Source: Chryseobacterium formosense (GTDB lineage: Bacteria > Bacteroidota > Bacteroidia > Flavobacteriales > Weeksellaceae). From it: DNA of 64,000 bases. The stretch lies in NCBI RefSeq assembly GCF_900116415.1, contig NZ_FPAP01000001.1:744001-808000 (forward strand). Reading direction: 5' to 3'. The notes beneath the pieces are model-generated. The model did no database searches, was not told where the DNA came from, and saw nothing but the letters and a program-made list of their open reading frames with translations. The translations under genes were made by a program, and so were the position numbers. Positions 23,797 to 33,003 of this stretch are shown one piece after another; position 1 is the stretch's first letter; each line of letters begins with the position of its first letter.

Positions 23797-25674
23797 ATGA
23801 ATTTAGACCAGAATATTTATTCCAAAGAATCCGTTAAAGCGAGAATGCTTCAGAATGCTACAAAAGTTTGGGGGCTGAAAAGTCCGCAGTCATTAGATCC
23901 TTTTGTAAAATTACTGATTGATGCATTCAGCACAGAAGTTTTTAAAGCGAATAATGAAATTCAGACCGTTAATGCAAGAATTTTAGAGAAGCTTGCCAAG
24001 TTATTAACGCCATCCATTTATACACATCCGGTTCCGGCTCATGCTTTGGCTTACACAATGCCTTATGAATCGTCCGAAATTTTGCTGGAACATACCGAGT
24101 TTTTCTTCAGAAAACATATGAATTCCACCATAAAATCGGAATCAGACAAACAGCTGAATATTCCTTTTACTCCGGTGGGAAGTGTGCGTACAAACAAAGC
24201 GCAGACCGCTATTATGTTTGTAGGAAATACCTGTTACAGTTTAGATGAAAGATTAAATAAAATTCCGATTTCAAGATTCCAGGGAAGAACGGAAGATTAC
24301 CGTAAAGTAACGATCGGAATTGATGTTTCAAGATATACCAACGAAAAATTTCCTAAAACCATAAGTCTTTACTGTTCAAATCCTGCATTTGAACATCTTG
24401 ATTTTGTGTATAAATTATTGCCTTACAGCACGGTTTCAAGCAATGGAAACCCGATGTTTATTAAAGAAGGTATTTCATATGTGAAAAATCCGCAGGCTGA
24501 AGGTTATGAACAGATATTTCATGAGCAGTCGATAAAATCAAAAATAATTGATGACATCAAAAGCATTTATCACCATCGATTCATTGAGGTTAGCGGACTT
24601 TCAAGAGATTTATTCACAAAAAATCTTCCACAGAATCTAGATTTTCTGAACGGAAGAGAAGAGATTGAAAAATACCTGAACGGAAAAGAATATTTGTGGC
24701 TGACTTTCGAGTTTCCACCACAGTTTTCTGCAGAAATTTTAGATAATTTCACTTTTGTGCTTAATGCTTTTCCGGTTTACAACAGAGGCTGGAAGAAAAC
24801 AGAATACAGTTTAGACATCATGGGAAATAACATCCCTTTGATTACCGAAGATGCAGAACATTTTTTATATGTTGATGAAGTGCAGGATGGCGATGGAAGA
24901 AAATACAGAGAAATTCCATTTACTCCTTCTGATAATCTTAAAAAAGGTTTATACACGATTAGAAAAGGTGGAATGGAGCGCTTCAACAACAGAAATGCAG
25001 TTGATATGATTTCCAATGTTCTTGAGCTTACAAGAGACGAGATCGCAGCATTTTCGTTATTAAATCGAGATAATGTGAAAGGAATTTTGGGTGAAATGTC
25101 CGACAAGATGAAATCGATGGTGCAGAAAGTAAACAATGCAAAAAGAAACATCCGACAAGAACTGAATTATGTGATTATGGAACCTGTTGAAAAAACAGAC
25201 CATACTTACGCCTCATTCTGGATAACTCACTGCACTTTTGCCAATCATATGCGTCCCGGAACAGAACTATCAAACCAATTGAAATCACAATCGATGATTT
25301 TGCTTACCGAAACCATTGGCGGAGCAGAAGAGCAGAAAGGTTCAGACAGTATTCAGGCTTACAAATATGCATTGACAACGAGAGATAAAATTATTTCTCT
25401 CGAAGATGTGAAAAATTATTGCAGAATGGTTCTTAAAGACGAGCTTAAGGATGTTCGTGTAAAACGTGGAACCATGATCAGTACCAAGCCAAAAGAAGGT
25501 TTTGTGCGAACTGTGGAAGTTGAAATTGTTCCTAATAATTATTCTTTTTACGGAAGAGCGTATTGGGAAAACATGGCAAATATTTTGAGGAATCAGATTG
25601 TCTCAAAGGCAATTGACGGAATTGAGTATCTCGTAAAAGTAAGCAACGAAGACACCGATTTTTTTGAAAATTAA
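23797..25674 (+). CDS. tssF: T6SS baseplate subunit TssF
   Basis: This 625-residue protein has the length and order of Bacteroidota TssF. The N-terminus (SKESVKARMLQNATKVWGLKSPQSLDPFVKLLIDAFS, then EKLAKLLTPSIYTHPVPAHALAY) matches the conserved TssF opening in which the helical region binds the wedge core, and the C-terminus has VRTVEVEIVPNNYSF and an NQIVSKAIDG helix. TssF forms the wedge arms with two copies per TssE/TssG. It is cytoplasmic at the inner membrane. tssG, normally next, is missing here; a TssG-like gene starts 37.5 kb downstream. A lipoprotein gene follows after 20 bp. Confidence 0.8.
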   Translation: MNLDQNIYSKESVKARMLQNATKVWGLKSPQSLDPFVKLLIDAFSTEVFKANNEIQTVNARILEKLAKLLTPSIYTHPVPAHALAYTMPYESSEILLEHTEFFFRKHMNSTIKSESDKQLNIPFTPVGSVRTNKAQTAIMFVGNTCYSLDERLNKIPISRFQGRTEDYRKVTIGIDVSRYTNEKFPKTISLYCSNPAFEHLDFVYKLLPYSTVSSNGNPMFIKEGISYVKNPQAEGYEQIFHEQSIKSKIIDDIKSIYHHRFIEVSGLSRDLFTKNLPQNLDFLNGREEIEKYLNGKEYLWLTFEFPPQFSAEILDNFTFVLNAFPVYNRGWKKTEYSLDIMGNNIPLITEDAEHFLYVDEVQDGDGRKYREIPFTPSDNLKKGLYTIRKGGMERFNNRNAVDMISNVLELTRDEIAAFSLLNRDNVKGILGEMSDKMKSMVQKVNNAKRNIRQELNYVIMEPVEKTDHTYASFWITHCTFANHMRPGTELSNQLKSQSMILLTETIGGAEEQKGSDSIQAYKYALTTRDKIISLEDVKNYCRMVLKDELKDVRVKRGTMISTKPKEGFVRTVEVEIVPNNYSFYGRAYWENMANILRNQIVSKAIDGIEYLVKVSNEDTDFFEN

Positions 25675-25694
25675 TTTAAACCAAATAATAGAGT

Positions 25695-26621
25695 ATGAAA
25701 AAAGTAATGATGGTTGCACTCGCATTATCGCTCAGTGTGGCAACTGTAAGCTGTAAAAAAGGTCTCGATAAAATAGGAAATGCCGTAATGAAAGCTGGTG
25801 AAAATGAATCTCAGGCAATAATAGATTTTAATAATAATTTTCTGGATTCTTATAAAAGTTCTTCAAGACATGTAGAATCAATTGTAAAATATGCGGAAGC
25901 GGCTGTAAAAAAAGCAAAAGGAGAGAATGTGATCTATATTCCGACCGTGATGAGCTCTATGGATTATGCCATCAGTAAGATCAAAGAGGTACCTTCTGGA
26001 TTCGACAAAGATAAAGGAGCCGTGGAGACAGAATACAATATGTATAAAGCCAAAAGAGAAAGCATTCAGAAGAAATTTGATGAGTTGAAATCGTACATGA
26101 CTTCCGAAGATTATAAAGATGATAAAGGTGCAAAAGCAGAAGCTTTGAAAAAAGATATCGATGCCGAAGCGCAGGCGTTTTTTACTGCAGGAGGAAATGT
26201 TTTAACCAAAATAAAACCCGCAACAGACGCTGCAGAAGAAGTGATTCTGAAAGATCATCCGATGAAAGAATTTATCGTTTCGTCAAAATCGTTGATGAAT
26301 TCTATGGATTCTGTGATGGATGTTCTGGATAAACAATATGCAGAAGGCTTCAATGAGGCCGAAGCACAGAAAAAATATGACGAATTTGAGAAAATTGTTG
26401 CAGAAAATTCCAAGAAAGAATTTAATGTGAAAGATGCTCAATATTCTTATAAAAAAAGCCAGTTTGAAAGTGTGAACAAAAATGCTTCAGACTTTTTGGA
26501 TAAATTCAGAAAGCTGATCAGAGATTCAAAATCAACCAAGCAAATTCCTGACAGTAATATCAATGAAATGGATTCTGCTTATGAATCTGTATTAAGCTCT
26601 TACAATTCGTTTGTAAAATAA
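25695..26621 (+). CDS. DUF3829-like lipoprotein in T6SS operon
   Basis: This 308-residue lipoprotein has a signal (1-20) with lipobox VSC at Cys20, followed by an almost entirely helical, Lys/Glu-rich body like YiiG/DUF3829 proteins. The T6SSiii of Bacteroidota uses several own components (TssN to TssR), including a lipoprotein, TssQ; its place 20 bp after tssF makes this a candidate, but I cannot confirm the family. It would sit on the periplasmic face of a membrane. A bidirectional terminator lies behind it. Confidence 0.6.
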   Translation: MKKVMMVALALSLSVATVSCKKGLDKIGNAVMKAGENESQAIIDFNNNFLDSYKSSSRHVESIVKYAEAAVKKAKGENVIYIPTVMSSMDYAISKIKEVPSGFDKDKGAVETEYNMYKAKRESIQKKFDELKSYMTSEDYKDDKGAKAEALKKDIDAEAQAFFTAGGNVLTKIKPATDAAEEVILKDHPMKEFIVSSKSLMNSMDSVMDVLDKQYAEGFNEAEAQKKYDEFEKIVAENSKKEFNVKDAQYSYKKSQFESVNKNASDFLDKFRKLIRDSKSTKQIPDSNINEMDSAYESVLSSYNSFVK

Positions 26622-26648
26622 TAATTGACGTGAATTAAAATTCAACAT

Positions 26649-26685
26649 TAAAAATTCCGAAAAACTAAATTTTTCGGAATTTTTA
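26649..26685. terminator. bidirectional terminator between T6SS trio and ABM gene
   Basis: AAAAATTCCGAAAAA and TTTTTCGGAATTTTT form a symmetric stem with A and T runs on both sides, serving convergent genes. Confidence 0.85.
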
Positions 26686-26687
26686 AT

Positions 26688-26987
26688 TTAAATAATAGGA
26701 TTCATCAAAATTACCTCCCTGTTTTCCAGTAAAGGGATAATCTGCTTTACTACCAAGTTTTGGTAATGCTCTGAATTGCGGTGAAACTCTACAGCAGATT
26801 CATTTTCATATCCTTCAAATAAAATCAATGTATTTTCATCGGTTTTGCTTTGATGGATTTTGTAAAACAAATTTCCTTGTTCTTCAGCACTTTTCTGTGC
26901 AGCTTCTTTCATGATTTGCAATACTGCGTCCAATTTTCCTTCTTTTACCTGCCATTTGGCATAAACGTAAATTGCTTGTTCGTTCAT
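26688..26987 (-). CDS. putative quinol monooxygenase (ABM domain)
   Basis: This 99-residue protein has a single antibiotic-biosynthesis-monooxygenase (ABM, ferredoxin-like) domain: YVYAKWQVKEGKLDAVLQIM at the start, LILFEGYENESAVEFHRNSEHYQ in the middle with the conserved His pair of the YgiN type. Family members oxidise quinols or aromatic compounds without a cofactor, or act in reactive-electrophile defence. It lies 21 bp after a DJ-1/PfpI gene, so the pair is one operon, probably for electrophile or oxidative stress. Confidence 0.75.
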   Translation of the reverse strand: MNEQAIYVYAKWQVKEGKLDAVLQIMKEAAQKSAEEQGNLFYKIHQSKTDENTLILFEGYENESAVEFHRNSEHYQNLVVKQIIPLLENREVILMNPII

Positions 26988-27008
26988 TTTTTTAGTTTTA
27001 AAAGTAAA

Positions 27009-27689
27009 TTATGAATTTTTAGATTCTATAAGTGTTACCATTTTTTCACCCACACCTTTTGCGGAAGCAGGATTTTGACCGGTTACTAAGTTCCCATCAA
27101 CAATACTGTTTGCTGACCAAGGCTCCGCAGCATGGAAAATTGCGCCTTGCTCGGTTAAAGCTGTTTGCAAATCAAAAGGGACGTCGTTTTTTGCATAATT
27201 GTCTTCTTCTTCAGTGGTAAAAGAAGCGATGTTTTTACCATTCACCAAATAATTTCCGTCACTTAATTTCACATTCAGTAAAGAGACAGGACCATGACAA
27301 ACTGCACCGACAATACGATTACTTTCATAAAATCCGGCAATGATTTTTTTAAGCTCAGTGTTTTCAGGCATATCGACCATCGGAGCCAAGCCTCCTGGAA
27401 TAAAAACAGCGTCATAATCATCTGTATTTATACTGGAAAGTTTCGGAGCGCTATGCATTTTTTCCCAACCTTTTCCTGTTAAAAATTTCAAATTATCAGG
27501 ATCATCGGCTAAATTTAAGGCATCTAAAAAAGGTGATTCACCCGTTAAGCTTACAAAATCGATTTCATAATCTGCTTTCTCAAATTCAGCATAAGGATGC
27601 GCTACTTCAGGTAAGAATGTTCCTGTTCTTCTGTTGTTAGGGCCGATTGTGTTTGCATTAGAAACAATAATTAAAACTTTTGGTTTCAT
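27009..27689 (-). CDS. DJ-1/PfpI-family protein (type 1 glutamine amidotransferase-like)
   Basis: This 226-residue protein of the Hsp31/HchA-like DJ-1 branch has the catalytic cysteine in the elbow GAVCHGPVSLL (about residue 133) with the following His, a Glu in the N-terminal NRRTGTFLPEVAHPYAEF (about residue 29), and FIPGGLAPMVDMPENTEL. Members act as glyoxalase III/deglycase-like enzymes or holdase chaperones against methylglyoxal and heat. It leads a two-gene unit with the ABM monooxygenase; a Crp/Fnr regulator gene lies just upstream on the same strand and may control it. Confidence 0.8.
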   Translation of the reverse strand: MKPKVLIIVSNANTIGPNNRRTGTFLPEVAHPYAEFEKADYEIDFVSLTGESPFLDALNLADDPDNLKFLTGKGWEKMHSAPKLSSINTDDYDAVFIPGGLAPMVDMPENTELKKIIAGFYESNRIVGAVCHGPVSLLNVKLSDGNYLVNGKNIASFTTEEEDNYAKNDVPFDLQTALTEQGAIFHAAEPWSANSIVDGNLVTGQNPASAKGVGEKMVTLIESKNS

Positions 27690-27799
27690 GACTTTGAATT
27701 TTTTAGTTAATAAATATTTTGCTTGAATTTTTTTGAAATTATTTTAATTTCTATAGCAAATGTAGCTCGGTTCAAAGCCTCAATCGAAGGAGAAAAGTC

Positions 27800-27828
27800 A
27801 CAAAAAAAGTGTGATCGAAATCACACTT
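27800..27828 (-). terminator. terminator of Crp/Fnr gene, also a perfect CRP-type palindrome
   Basis: Read on the minus strand, AAGTGTGAT-TTCG-ATCACACTT is followed by a T run. It also spells TGTGA-N6-TCACA (27810-27825), the consensus for Crp-family proteins. Confidence 0.7.
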
Positions 27829-27833
27829 AAGAT

Positions 27834-28403
27834 TTATTTATGGTTTGAATAAAGCCGGCTTAAAGTTTCCCGGCTGACTCCAAGATATTCCGCAACATAT
27901 TTTTTGGGAATCTGCGAAATCAAATCCGGATATAATTTTGAAAATTCTTCATAACGTTGTTGAGGTGTACTGGAAAGTAAAAAAATAATTCTCTGCTGTA
28001 AGGCAATATACCCATTAGTAAGCTTAGTTCTGAAAAAATATTCCATCTTATGAAATTCTGAAGCAAGTTTTTCTCTGCCTTCTAAAGTCAGACAGGCGAC
28101 AGCTCCGTCTTGCAGACATTCTACAAACATTGTTGCATTTTTTTGCTTAAAAAATCCAATATAATCGGTCATCCACCAGTTCTTTTTTGCAAACTGCAGA
28201 ATATGCTCTTTTCCGTTTTCGTCAATGTAAAAGACTTTATAAATTCCGTCAAGGGTAAGAAATTCAAATTTTACTTCATCGCCTTCATGTACTAAAAACT
28301 GATTTTTGCGGACATTCTTTATTGTAAAAAATGTTTTTATATAATTAAATTCTTCTTCTGTTAAAGAAATAATTTCCTCAATATGCTCTCGTAATCTGTT
28401 CAT
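27834..28403 (-). CDS. Crp/Fnr-family transcriptional regulator
   Basis: This 189-residue protein has a cyclic-nucleotide-binding-type beta-roll (about 15-115: NQFLVHEGDEVKFEFLTLDGIYKVF, then a segment ILQFAKKNWWMTDYIGFF) and a short C-terminal HTH_Crp (QIPKKYVAEYLGVSRETLSRLYS). The PRAARAA-like cAMP-binding residues and the FNR cysteine cluster are absent, so the ligand is unknown; such Bacteroidota proteins often control single neighbouring stress genes. The DJ-1/ABM operon downstream on the same strand is the natural target. Confidence 0.85.
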   Translation of the reverse strand: MNRLREHIEEIISLTEEEFNYIKTFFTIKNVRKNQFLVHEGDEVKFEFLTLDGIYKVFYIDENGKEHILQFAKKNWWMTDYIGFFKQKNATMFVECLQDGAVACLTLEGREKLASEFHKMEYFFRTKLTNGYIALQQRIIFLLSSTPQQRYEEFSKLYPDLISQIPKKYVAEYLGVSRETLSRLYSNHK

Positions 28404-28557
28404 GGTTCTATTTAAATCAATGTAAATTTAAGTAAAAGAAGGATAATTTTTTAAACAAATTTCAATAGGAGAAAATATTATAAAAATTGAATCTTTTGTT
28501 TAATTAAAACTAAAAATTACTAACATATTTTAACACAGAAAATTCCTAAAATTTCCG

Positions 28558-28565
28558 TAATTTTG
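28558..28565 (+). promoter_or_regulatory. -7 box TAATTTTG of uvrA
   Basis: It is a perfect TAnnTTTG match 35 nt before the ATG. Confidence 0.55.
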
Positions 28566-28600
28566 CACATCGTGATTTTCAGGTAAAGTCACTCCAAATT

Positions 28601-31429
28601 ATGAGTAAATCAACAGAATATATAGAAGTTTACGGTGCCCGTGAACACAATTTAAAAAATATCAATGTAAAAATTCCGCGCAACGAATTGGTCGTAATTA
28701 CCGGTCTTTCGGGAAGCGGAAAATCGTCATTGGCTTTTGATACGATTTTTGCGGAAGGCCAGCGTCGTTATATCGAAACATTTTCTGCTTATGCAAGACA
28801 GTTTTTGGGAGGTTTGGAACGTCCCGATGTCGATAAAATTGAAGGTTTGTCTCCCGTAATTGCCATCGAGCAGAAAACAACCAACAAAAACCCACGTTCA
28901 ACCGTCGGAACTGTTACAGAATTGTACGATTATCTTCGTCTTTTGTACGCAAGAGTTTCGGATGCGTATTCGCAAACAACGGGGAAGAAACTGGTAAGTT
29001 ATACTGAAGATCAAATTCTCGAAACGATTAAAGAAAATTACAAGGGCGAAAAAATTATGTTGATGGCACCTGTTGTACGTTCCAGAAAAGGGCATTATCA
29101 TGAACTTTTCGTGCAAATGGCAAAGAAAGGTTACGGACAGGCAAGAATTGACGGTGAATTGCAGGATATTGAATATGACTTAAAACTCGACCGTTACAAA
29201 ACCCACGACATCGACATCGTAATCGACCGTTGGATTATCGGTGAAAGTGCTTCCGAAGCGAGAATGGAAAAATCGTTGCGAACAGCAATGGAAATGGGAG
29301 AAGGTTTAATCGGAATTCAAAAGCTGGGAAGTACCGAGATTGAATATTTTTCTAAAAATTTAATGGATGCCGAAACCGGTCATTCATTGGCGTTACCGGA
29401 ACCTAACACGTTTTCGTTCAACTCTCCGAAAGGAAGTTGCCCGAGTTGTAAAGGTTTAGGAACTATCAAGAAAATTAATACTGATTATTTTGTTGAAAAT
29501 CCTAAATTATCGATCAATCAGGGAGGTTTGCTGCCTTTAGAAGATATTAAATCTAATAAATGGATTCAGACTCAGATTAAAAATATTCTTGAGATTTTCG
29601 GACTCGGCTTTGCAACGGCAATAAAAGATATTCCGGAAGAAGCGTTGGATTATATTTACAACGGCTGTCACAAAGAATTCAATAAAGATTTAAAATATGC
29701 AGGAATTTCTAAGAAAATCAAAATAAGTTTTAATGGGTTGATTCCTTTTATGGAGGAAATTATTGAGGAAAGAGAATCTTACGAAGCAATTTTGCTGGAA
29801 AGACATTTCACGACCGAAGAAACCTGTCCTGAATGCAAAGGAACACGTCTTCAGCCGGGAAGTTTAAGCTTTAAAATTGACGGAAAAAATATTGCTGAGG
29901 TTAACGGATTAAGCTTATCAGACTTAAAAGAATGGTTAGCTGATGTAAAAGATAAATTTTCTGAAAAAAATGCAATCATTGCTCATGAAATTTTAAAGGA
30001 AATCGAAACCAGACTTCAGTTTTTATTAGATGTCGGTTTGGATTATCTAAGTTTGAGCAGAAGTTCGAAAACGCTTTCTGGAGGGGAGTCTCAAAGAATT
30101 CGATTGGCGACGCAAATTGGTTCTCAGTTGGTGAATGTTCTCTATATTTTGGATGAACCAAGTATCGGATTGCACCAAAGAGACAACGAAAGATTGATTA
30201 ATTCATTAAAAAATCTTCGTGACATCGGAAACTCTGTTTTGGTTGTTGAACACGATAAAGACATGATTTTGGAAGCCGATGAGGTTTTGGATATCGGTCC
30301 TAGAGCCGGAAAATTCGGTGGTGAAATTCTTTGGCAGGGAAAACCAAAAGATCTTCTGAAAGCAGATACAATCACCGCTCAATATATTAACGGAAAAAGA
30401 AAAATTGCCATTCCTGAAAAAAGAAGAGAAGGGAATGGTAAAAATATAGTATTAAAAGGCGCTACAGGAAATAACCTTAAAAATGTTACACTTGATATTC
30501 CTTTAGGAAAACTGGTTGTGGTTTCTGGGATTTCAGGAAGTGGAAAATCTTCTTTGATTAACGGAACTTTGTATCCTATTTTGAACAAACACTTTTACAG
30601 AGCTGTTCAGGAACCCTTACCTTATAAAAAAATTGAAGGTCTTGAACACATTGATAAAATTGTAGATGTAGACCAGACTCCGATTGGAAGAACGCCACGT
30701 TCAAATCCTGCAACGTACACAGGAATGTTTACAGACATTAGAAATCTTTTTGCAGAACTGCCTGAATCTAAAATCCGTGGTTACAAACCGGGAAGATTTT
30801 CTTTCAACGTGAAAGGTGGAAGATGTGAAACTTGTCAGGGAGGTGGTTTGAAGGTCATTGAAATGAATTTCTTGCCAGATGTTTATGTTCATTGCGAGAC
30901 TTGTAACGGAAAACGTTTCAACAGAGAAACATTGGAAGTTCGTTACAAAGGAAAATCAATTTCCGATATATTGGATATGACGATTGATGAAGCGGTAGAA
31001 TTTTTCCAGCCGATTCCAAAAATTTTTGCGAAAGTGAAGACTTTGCAGGATGTTGGTTTGGGATATATTACTTTAGGACAGCAATCGACAACACTTTCTG
31101 GAGGAGAAGCTCAGCGTATCAAGTTAGCAACTGAATTAGCAAAAAGACAAACCGGAAATACATTATACATTCTTGATGAACCAACAACCGGACTTCATTT
31201 TGAAGACGTGAAAATCCTGATGGATGCGATTAATCAGTTGGTAGAATTAGGCAATTCTTTCATCATCATTGAACATAATATGGATGTCATTAAATTAGCC
31301 GATCATATTATTGATGTTGGTCCGGAAGGTGGAAAGCACGGCGGACAAATCGTTGCACAGGGAACACCCGAAGAAATTGTGAAGTCGAAGAAGAGTTTGA
31401 CAGGAAAATTCTTGAAGAGAGAATTGTAA
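28601..31429 (+). CDS. uvrA: excinuclease ABC subunit A
   Basis: This 942-residue UvrA has both ABC ATPase modules: Walker A GLSGSGKS (35-42) and GISGSGKSS in the second half, the two signature motifs LSGGESQR and LSGGEAQR, and Walker B LYILDEPS and LYILDEPT. Zinc modules are visible at CPSCKGLG (about 279), CPECKGTR and CETCQGGG...CETCNGKR. It finds bulky DNA lesions and loads UvrB in nucleotide excision repair. Length is normal. A small lipoprotein gene follows after 36 bp and may be co-transcribed by position only. Confidence 0.97.
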   Translation: MSKSTEYIEVYGAREHNLKNINVKIPRNELVVITGLSGSGKSSLAFDTIFAEGQRRYIETFSAYARQFLGGLERPDVDKIEGLSPVIAIEQKTTNKNPRSTVGTVTELYDYLRLLYARVSDAYSQTTGKKLVSYTEDQILETIKENYKGEKIMLMAPVVRSRKGHYHELFVQMAKKGYGQARIDGELQDIEYDLKLDRYKTHDIDIVIDRWIIGESASEARMEKSLRTAMEMGEGLIGIQKLGSTEIEYFSKNLMDAETGHSLALPEPNTFSFNSPKGSCPSCKGLGTIKKINTDYFVENPKLSINQGGLLPLEDIKSNKWIQTQIKNILEIFGLGFATAIKDIPEEALDYIYNGCHKEFNKDLKYAGISKKIKISFNGLIPFMEEIIEERESYEAILLERHFTTEETCPECKGTRLQPGSLSFKIDGKNIAEVNGLSLSDLKEWLADVKDKFSEKNAIIAHEILKEIETRLQFLLDVGLDYLSLSRSSKTLSGGESQRIRLATQIGSQLVNVLYILDEPSIGLHQRDNERLINSLKNLRDIGNSVLVVEHDKDMILEADEVLDIGPRAGKFGGEILWQGKPKDLLKADTITAQYINGKRKIAIPEKRREGNGKNIVLKGATGNNLKNVTLDIPLGKLVVVSGISGSGKSSLINGTLYPILNKHFYRAVQEPLPYKKIEGLEHIDKIVDVDQTPIGRTPRSNPATYTGMFTDIRNLFAELPESKIRGYKPGRFSFNVKGGRCETCQGGGLKVIEMNFLPDVYVHCETCNGKRFNRETLEVRYKGKSISDILDMTIDEAVEFFQPIPKIFAKVKTLQDVGLGYITLGQQSTTLSGGEAQRIKLATELAKRQTGNTLYILDEPTTGLHFEDVKILMDAINQLVELGNSFIIIEHNMDVIKLADHIIDVGPEGGKHGGQIVAQGTPEEIVKSKKSLTGKFLKREL

Positions 31430-31465
31430 TTGGTCTCAGTTTTGTGGTATCTACCAAAAAATCTT

Positions 31466-31645
31466 ATGAAATCGATTAAAATTTATTTGGCGCTTTTAGC
31501 TTTTTCTCTCAGTTTTGTTTCTTGTGAAGTAAGAACAGCAACAAGCGTAAGAACAGGTAGCTCTAAACCTATACCTCCGGGTCAGGCTAAGAAAATTTAC
31601 GGAACAAAATCGGCAAAACCATTTGCTCCGGGACAAAATAAATAA
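31466..31645 (+). CDS. small PPG-motif lipoprotein, copy 1
   Basis: This 59-residue lipoprotein precursor has a signal peptide with lipobox VSC, then a short mature part containing PPGQAKKIYG and a second APGQNK at the end. Two other genes in the next 3 kb share this PPG-x-x-K-K motif (33560 and 34277), so it is a local paralogous family. Proteins of this type are sometimes called quinol oxidase subunit 4 in databases; nothing in the sequence supports that. The start is ATG 31466; an upstream in-frame GTG at 31430 would place 12 extra residues before the signal. Confidence 0.7.
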   Translation: MKSIKIYLALLAFSLSFVSCEVRTATSVRTGSSKPIPPGQAKKIYGTKSAKPFAPGQNK

Positions 31646-31668
31646 TTATTTATCAATACTAAGTATAA

Positions 31669-31700
31669 AAAGAATTTGCACAAGCAGATTCTTTTTTTTT
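31669..31700 (+). terminator. intrinsic terminator after PPG lipoprotein 1
   Basis: AAAGAATTTGC pairs with GCAGATTCTTT (one mismatch) and is followed by T9. Confidence 0.75.
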
Positions 31701-31717
31701 GAATGATATTCCTTTAT

Positions 31718-31899
31718 ACTTTGTCAAAGTTGAAAATCTTTGACAAAGTTTAAAAATAGTAAGGCTAAAATCAATCGAATTTAGCTTTTTTTATATTGAA
31801 ATTTTAACTTCAATGTTAAATTTTCAATTATTGTTTAAATTTATATCATTGTAAATCAGTGTATTATGTTTAAATGTTAACTCAATGTTAACTCAATGT
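31718..31899. repeat. gap with CTTTGTCAAAG palindrome and AATGTTAACTC direct repeats
   Basis: ACTTTGTCAAAG (31718-31729) and CTTTGACAAAGT (31738-31749) form a 12-bp stem akin to the 23123 palindrome. AATGTTAACTC is repeated in tandem at 31873-31894 with a degenerate third copy. The 31646-31980 gap otherwise shows only AT-rich sequence. Confidence 0.6.
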
Positions 31900-31980
31900 A
31901 AAATTATTGTAAATTATTTTATATATCTTTGATAAAGAAATAGTAAAAAAGTTTAATATAATCTTTAAAATCAAAGACTT

Positions 31981-32385
31981 ATGAAAAATAAAATCCAAAT
32001 ATTCGTTACAGCACTTTTCATTTTTGGCTTAACAGCTGTTGTTAACAATGCAAAAGCTCAGACTACATCCAGTAATACCATTCAGGAAATACAGTTAAAT
32101 AAGAATGATGCTTTTAATGAGATCAGAAATTTGTTGATGGCAAATTTCGACTTTACCAATTCTGATTATAAACAGGGCGTAGTAAATTCAGAGGTAAAAT
32201 TTGATATTGCTGAGAATGGTAAAATTGTAAATGTACGTTCAAAAGGAGACTGCAAAAACGTAAGCAAAGAAATTGTAAATGTTTTGTCTCATCTTCAGTA
32301 CAAAATAGATCCGGCTAAACTTAATGAAAATATGTTGGCTTCATCATATGTAATGCCGGTAAAAGTAGATATAAACAATAGATAA
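31981..32385 (+). CDS. secreted small protein with TonB-C-like domain
   Basis: This 134-residue protein has a signal peptide (1-26, ending AKAQ) and a compact domain of about 100 residues. The pattern VNSEVKFDIAENGKIVNVRSKGDCKNVSKEIVNVLSHLQY, with beta-hairpins around a helix, resembles the C-terminal domain of TonB-like proteins, and these are often found as stand-alone periplasmic proteins in Flavobacteriia. There is no transmembrane anchor, so it cannot be a complete energy transducer. Function unknown. It has a terminator 3' to it and is a single-gene unit. Confidence 0.6.
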   Translation: MKNKIQIFVTALFIFGLTAVVNNAKAQTTSSNTIQEIQLNKNDAFNEIRNLLMANFDFTNSDYKQGVVNSEVKFDIAENGKIVNVRSKGDCKNVSKEIVNVLSHLQYKIDPAKLNENMLASSYVMPVKVDINNR

Positions 32386-32420
32386 TTACAAGAAACAAAC
32401 TATATAATTTCACTCCACGA

Positions 32421-32446
32421 AGCTGCTTGAAAAAGCAGTTTTTTTA
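32421..32446 (+). terminator. intrinsic terminator after TonB-C-like gene
   Basis: AGCTGCTT-GAAA-AAGCAGTT is followed by T residues. Confidence 0.75.
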
Positions 32447-32461
32447 TTTGTGGTAATTGTA

Positions 32462-32469
32462 TACATTTG
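32462..32469 (+). promoter_or_regulatory. -7 box TACATTTG of DUF421 gene
   Basis: It is a perfect TAnnTTTG match 19 nt before the GTG start at 32489. Confidence 0.55.
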
Positions 32470-32488
32470 ATTTAAATATTCTTCAGCC

Positions 32489-33001
32489 GTGAATCCTATT
32501 TTAGATGTCGTGCTTCGATCTGTCTGCGTTTATCTTTTTATGATGATCGCCATCCGTTTGTTTGGGAAAAATCAGCTTTCCCAACTTAATGCAGGAGATG
32601 TGGTCTTGCTGCTTCTCATTTCTAATGCAGTGCAAAATGCAATGGTCGGAGAAAATACTTCTCTGGAAGGCGGAATTATCGCGGCTTTGGTTTTATTCAT
32701 CGCTAATTTTATTGTTAAAAGACTGATGTTTTCTAACCGACGCTTTGCAAGTTTTATGGAAGCAGATCCTGAGATTTTGGTAAAAGATGGGGTTGCAGAT
32801 CAGGTAGCATTAAGAAAAGTGAAAATTAGTTTTGATGAACTGAACGAGGCAATCCGGGAGCATGGCGTTGAAACTATGGAAAATGTAAAGCTTGCTATTC
32901 TTGAAGTAGATGGAAATATCAGTGTGATTTCTGAGGATAAAAAAGATTCGCAAACTCATTACTCTAGAATCAAAAGAAAAAATAAAAGAAAATACCATTA
33001 G
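32489..33001 (+). CDS. DUF421 / YetF-like membrane protein
   Basis: This 170-residue protein has three TM helices in the first 80 residues (VVLRSVCVYLFMMIAIRLFG with the conserved RLFGKNQLSQL, then DVVLLLLISNAVQNAMVG), followed by the cytoplasmic DUF421/YetF domain (DPEILVKDGV, KVKISFDELNEAIREHG, KLAILEVDGNISVI). The family occurs widely and structural work on YetF-type domains suggests a trimeric membrane assembly, but no activity is agreed. It begins with GTG, supported by the -7 box 19 nt upstream. The acetyltransferase gene starts 2 bp after its stop. Confidence 0.8.
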   Translation: MNPILDVVLRSVCVYLFMMIAIRLFGKNQLSQLNAGDVVLLLLISNAVQNAMVGENTSLEGGIIAALVLFIANFIVKRLMFSNRRFASFMEADPEILVKDGVADQVALRKVKISFDELNEAIREHGVETMENVKLAILEVDGNISVISEDKKDSQTHYSRIKRKNKRKYH

Positions 33002-33003
33002 AA

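Noticed and set aside
23332..25674. Prophage tail or antifeeding-type contractile particle
   Set aside because: The gp25-like and TssF-like genes lack any neighbouring sheath, tube, spike, capsid or integrase gene, and the second protein is of TssF length and pattern.
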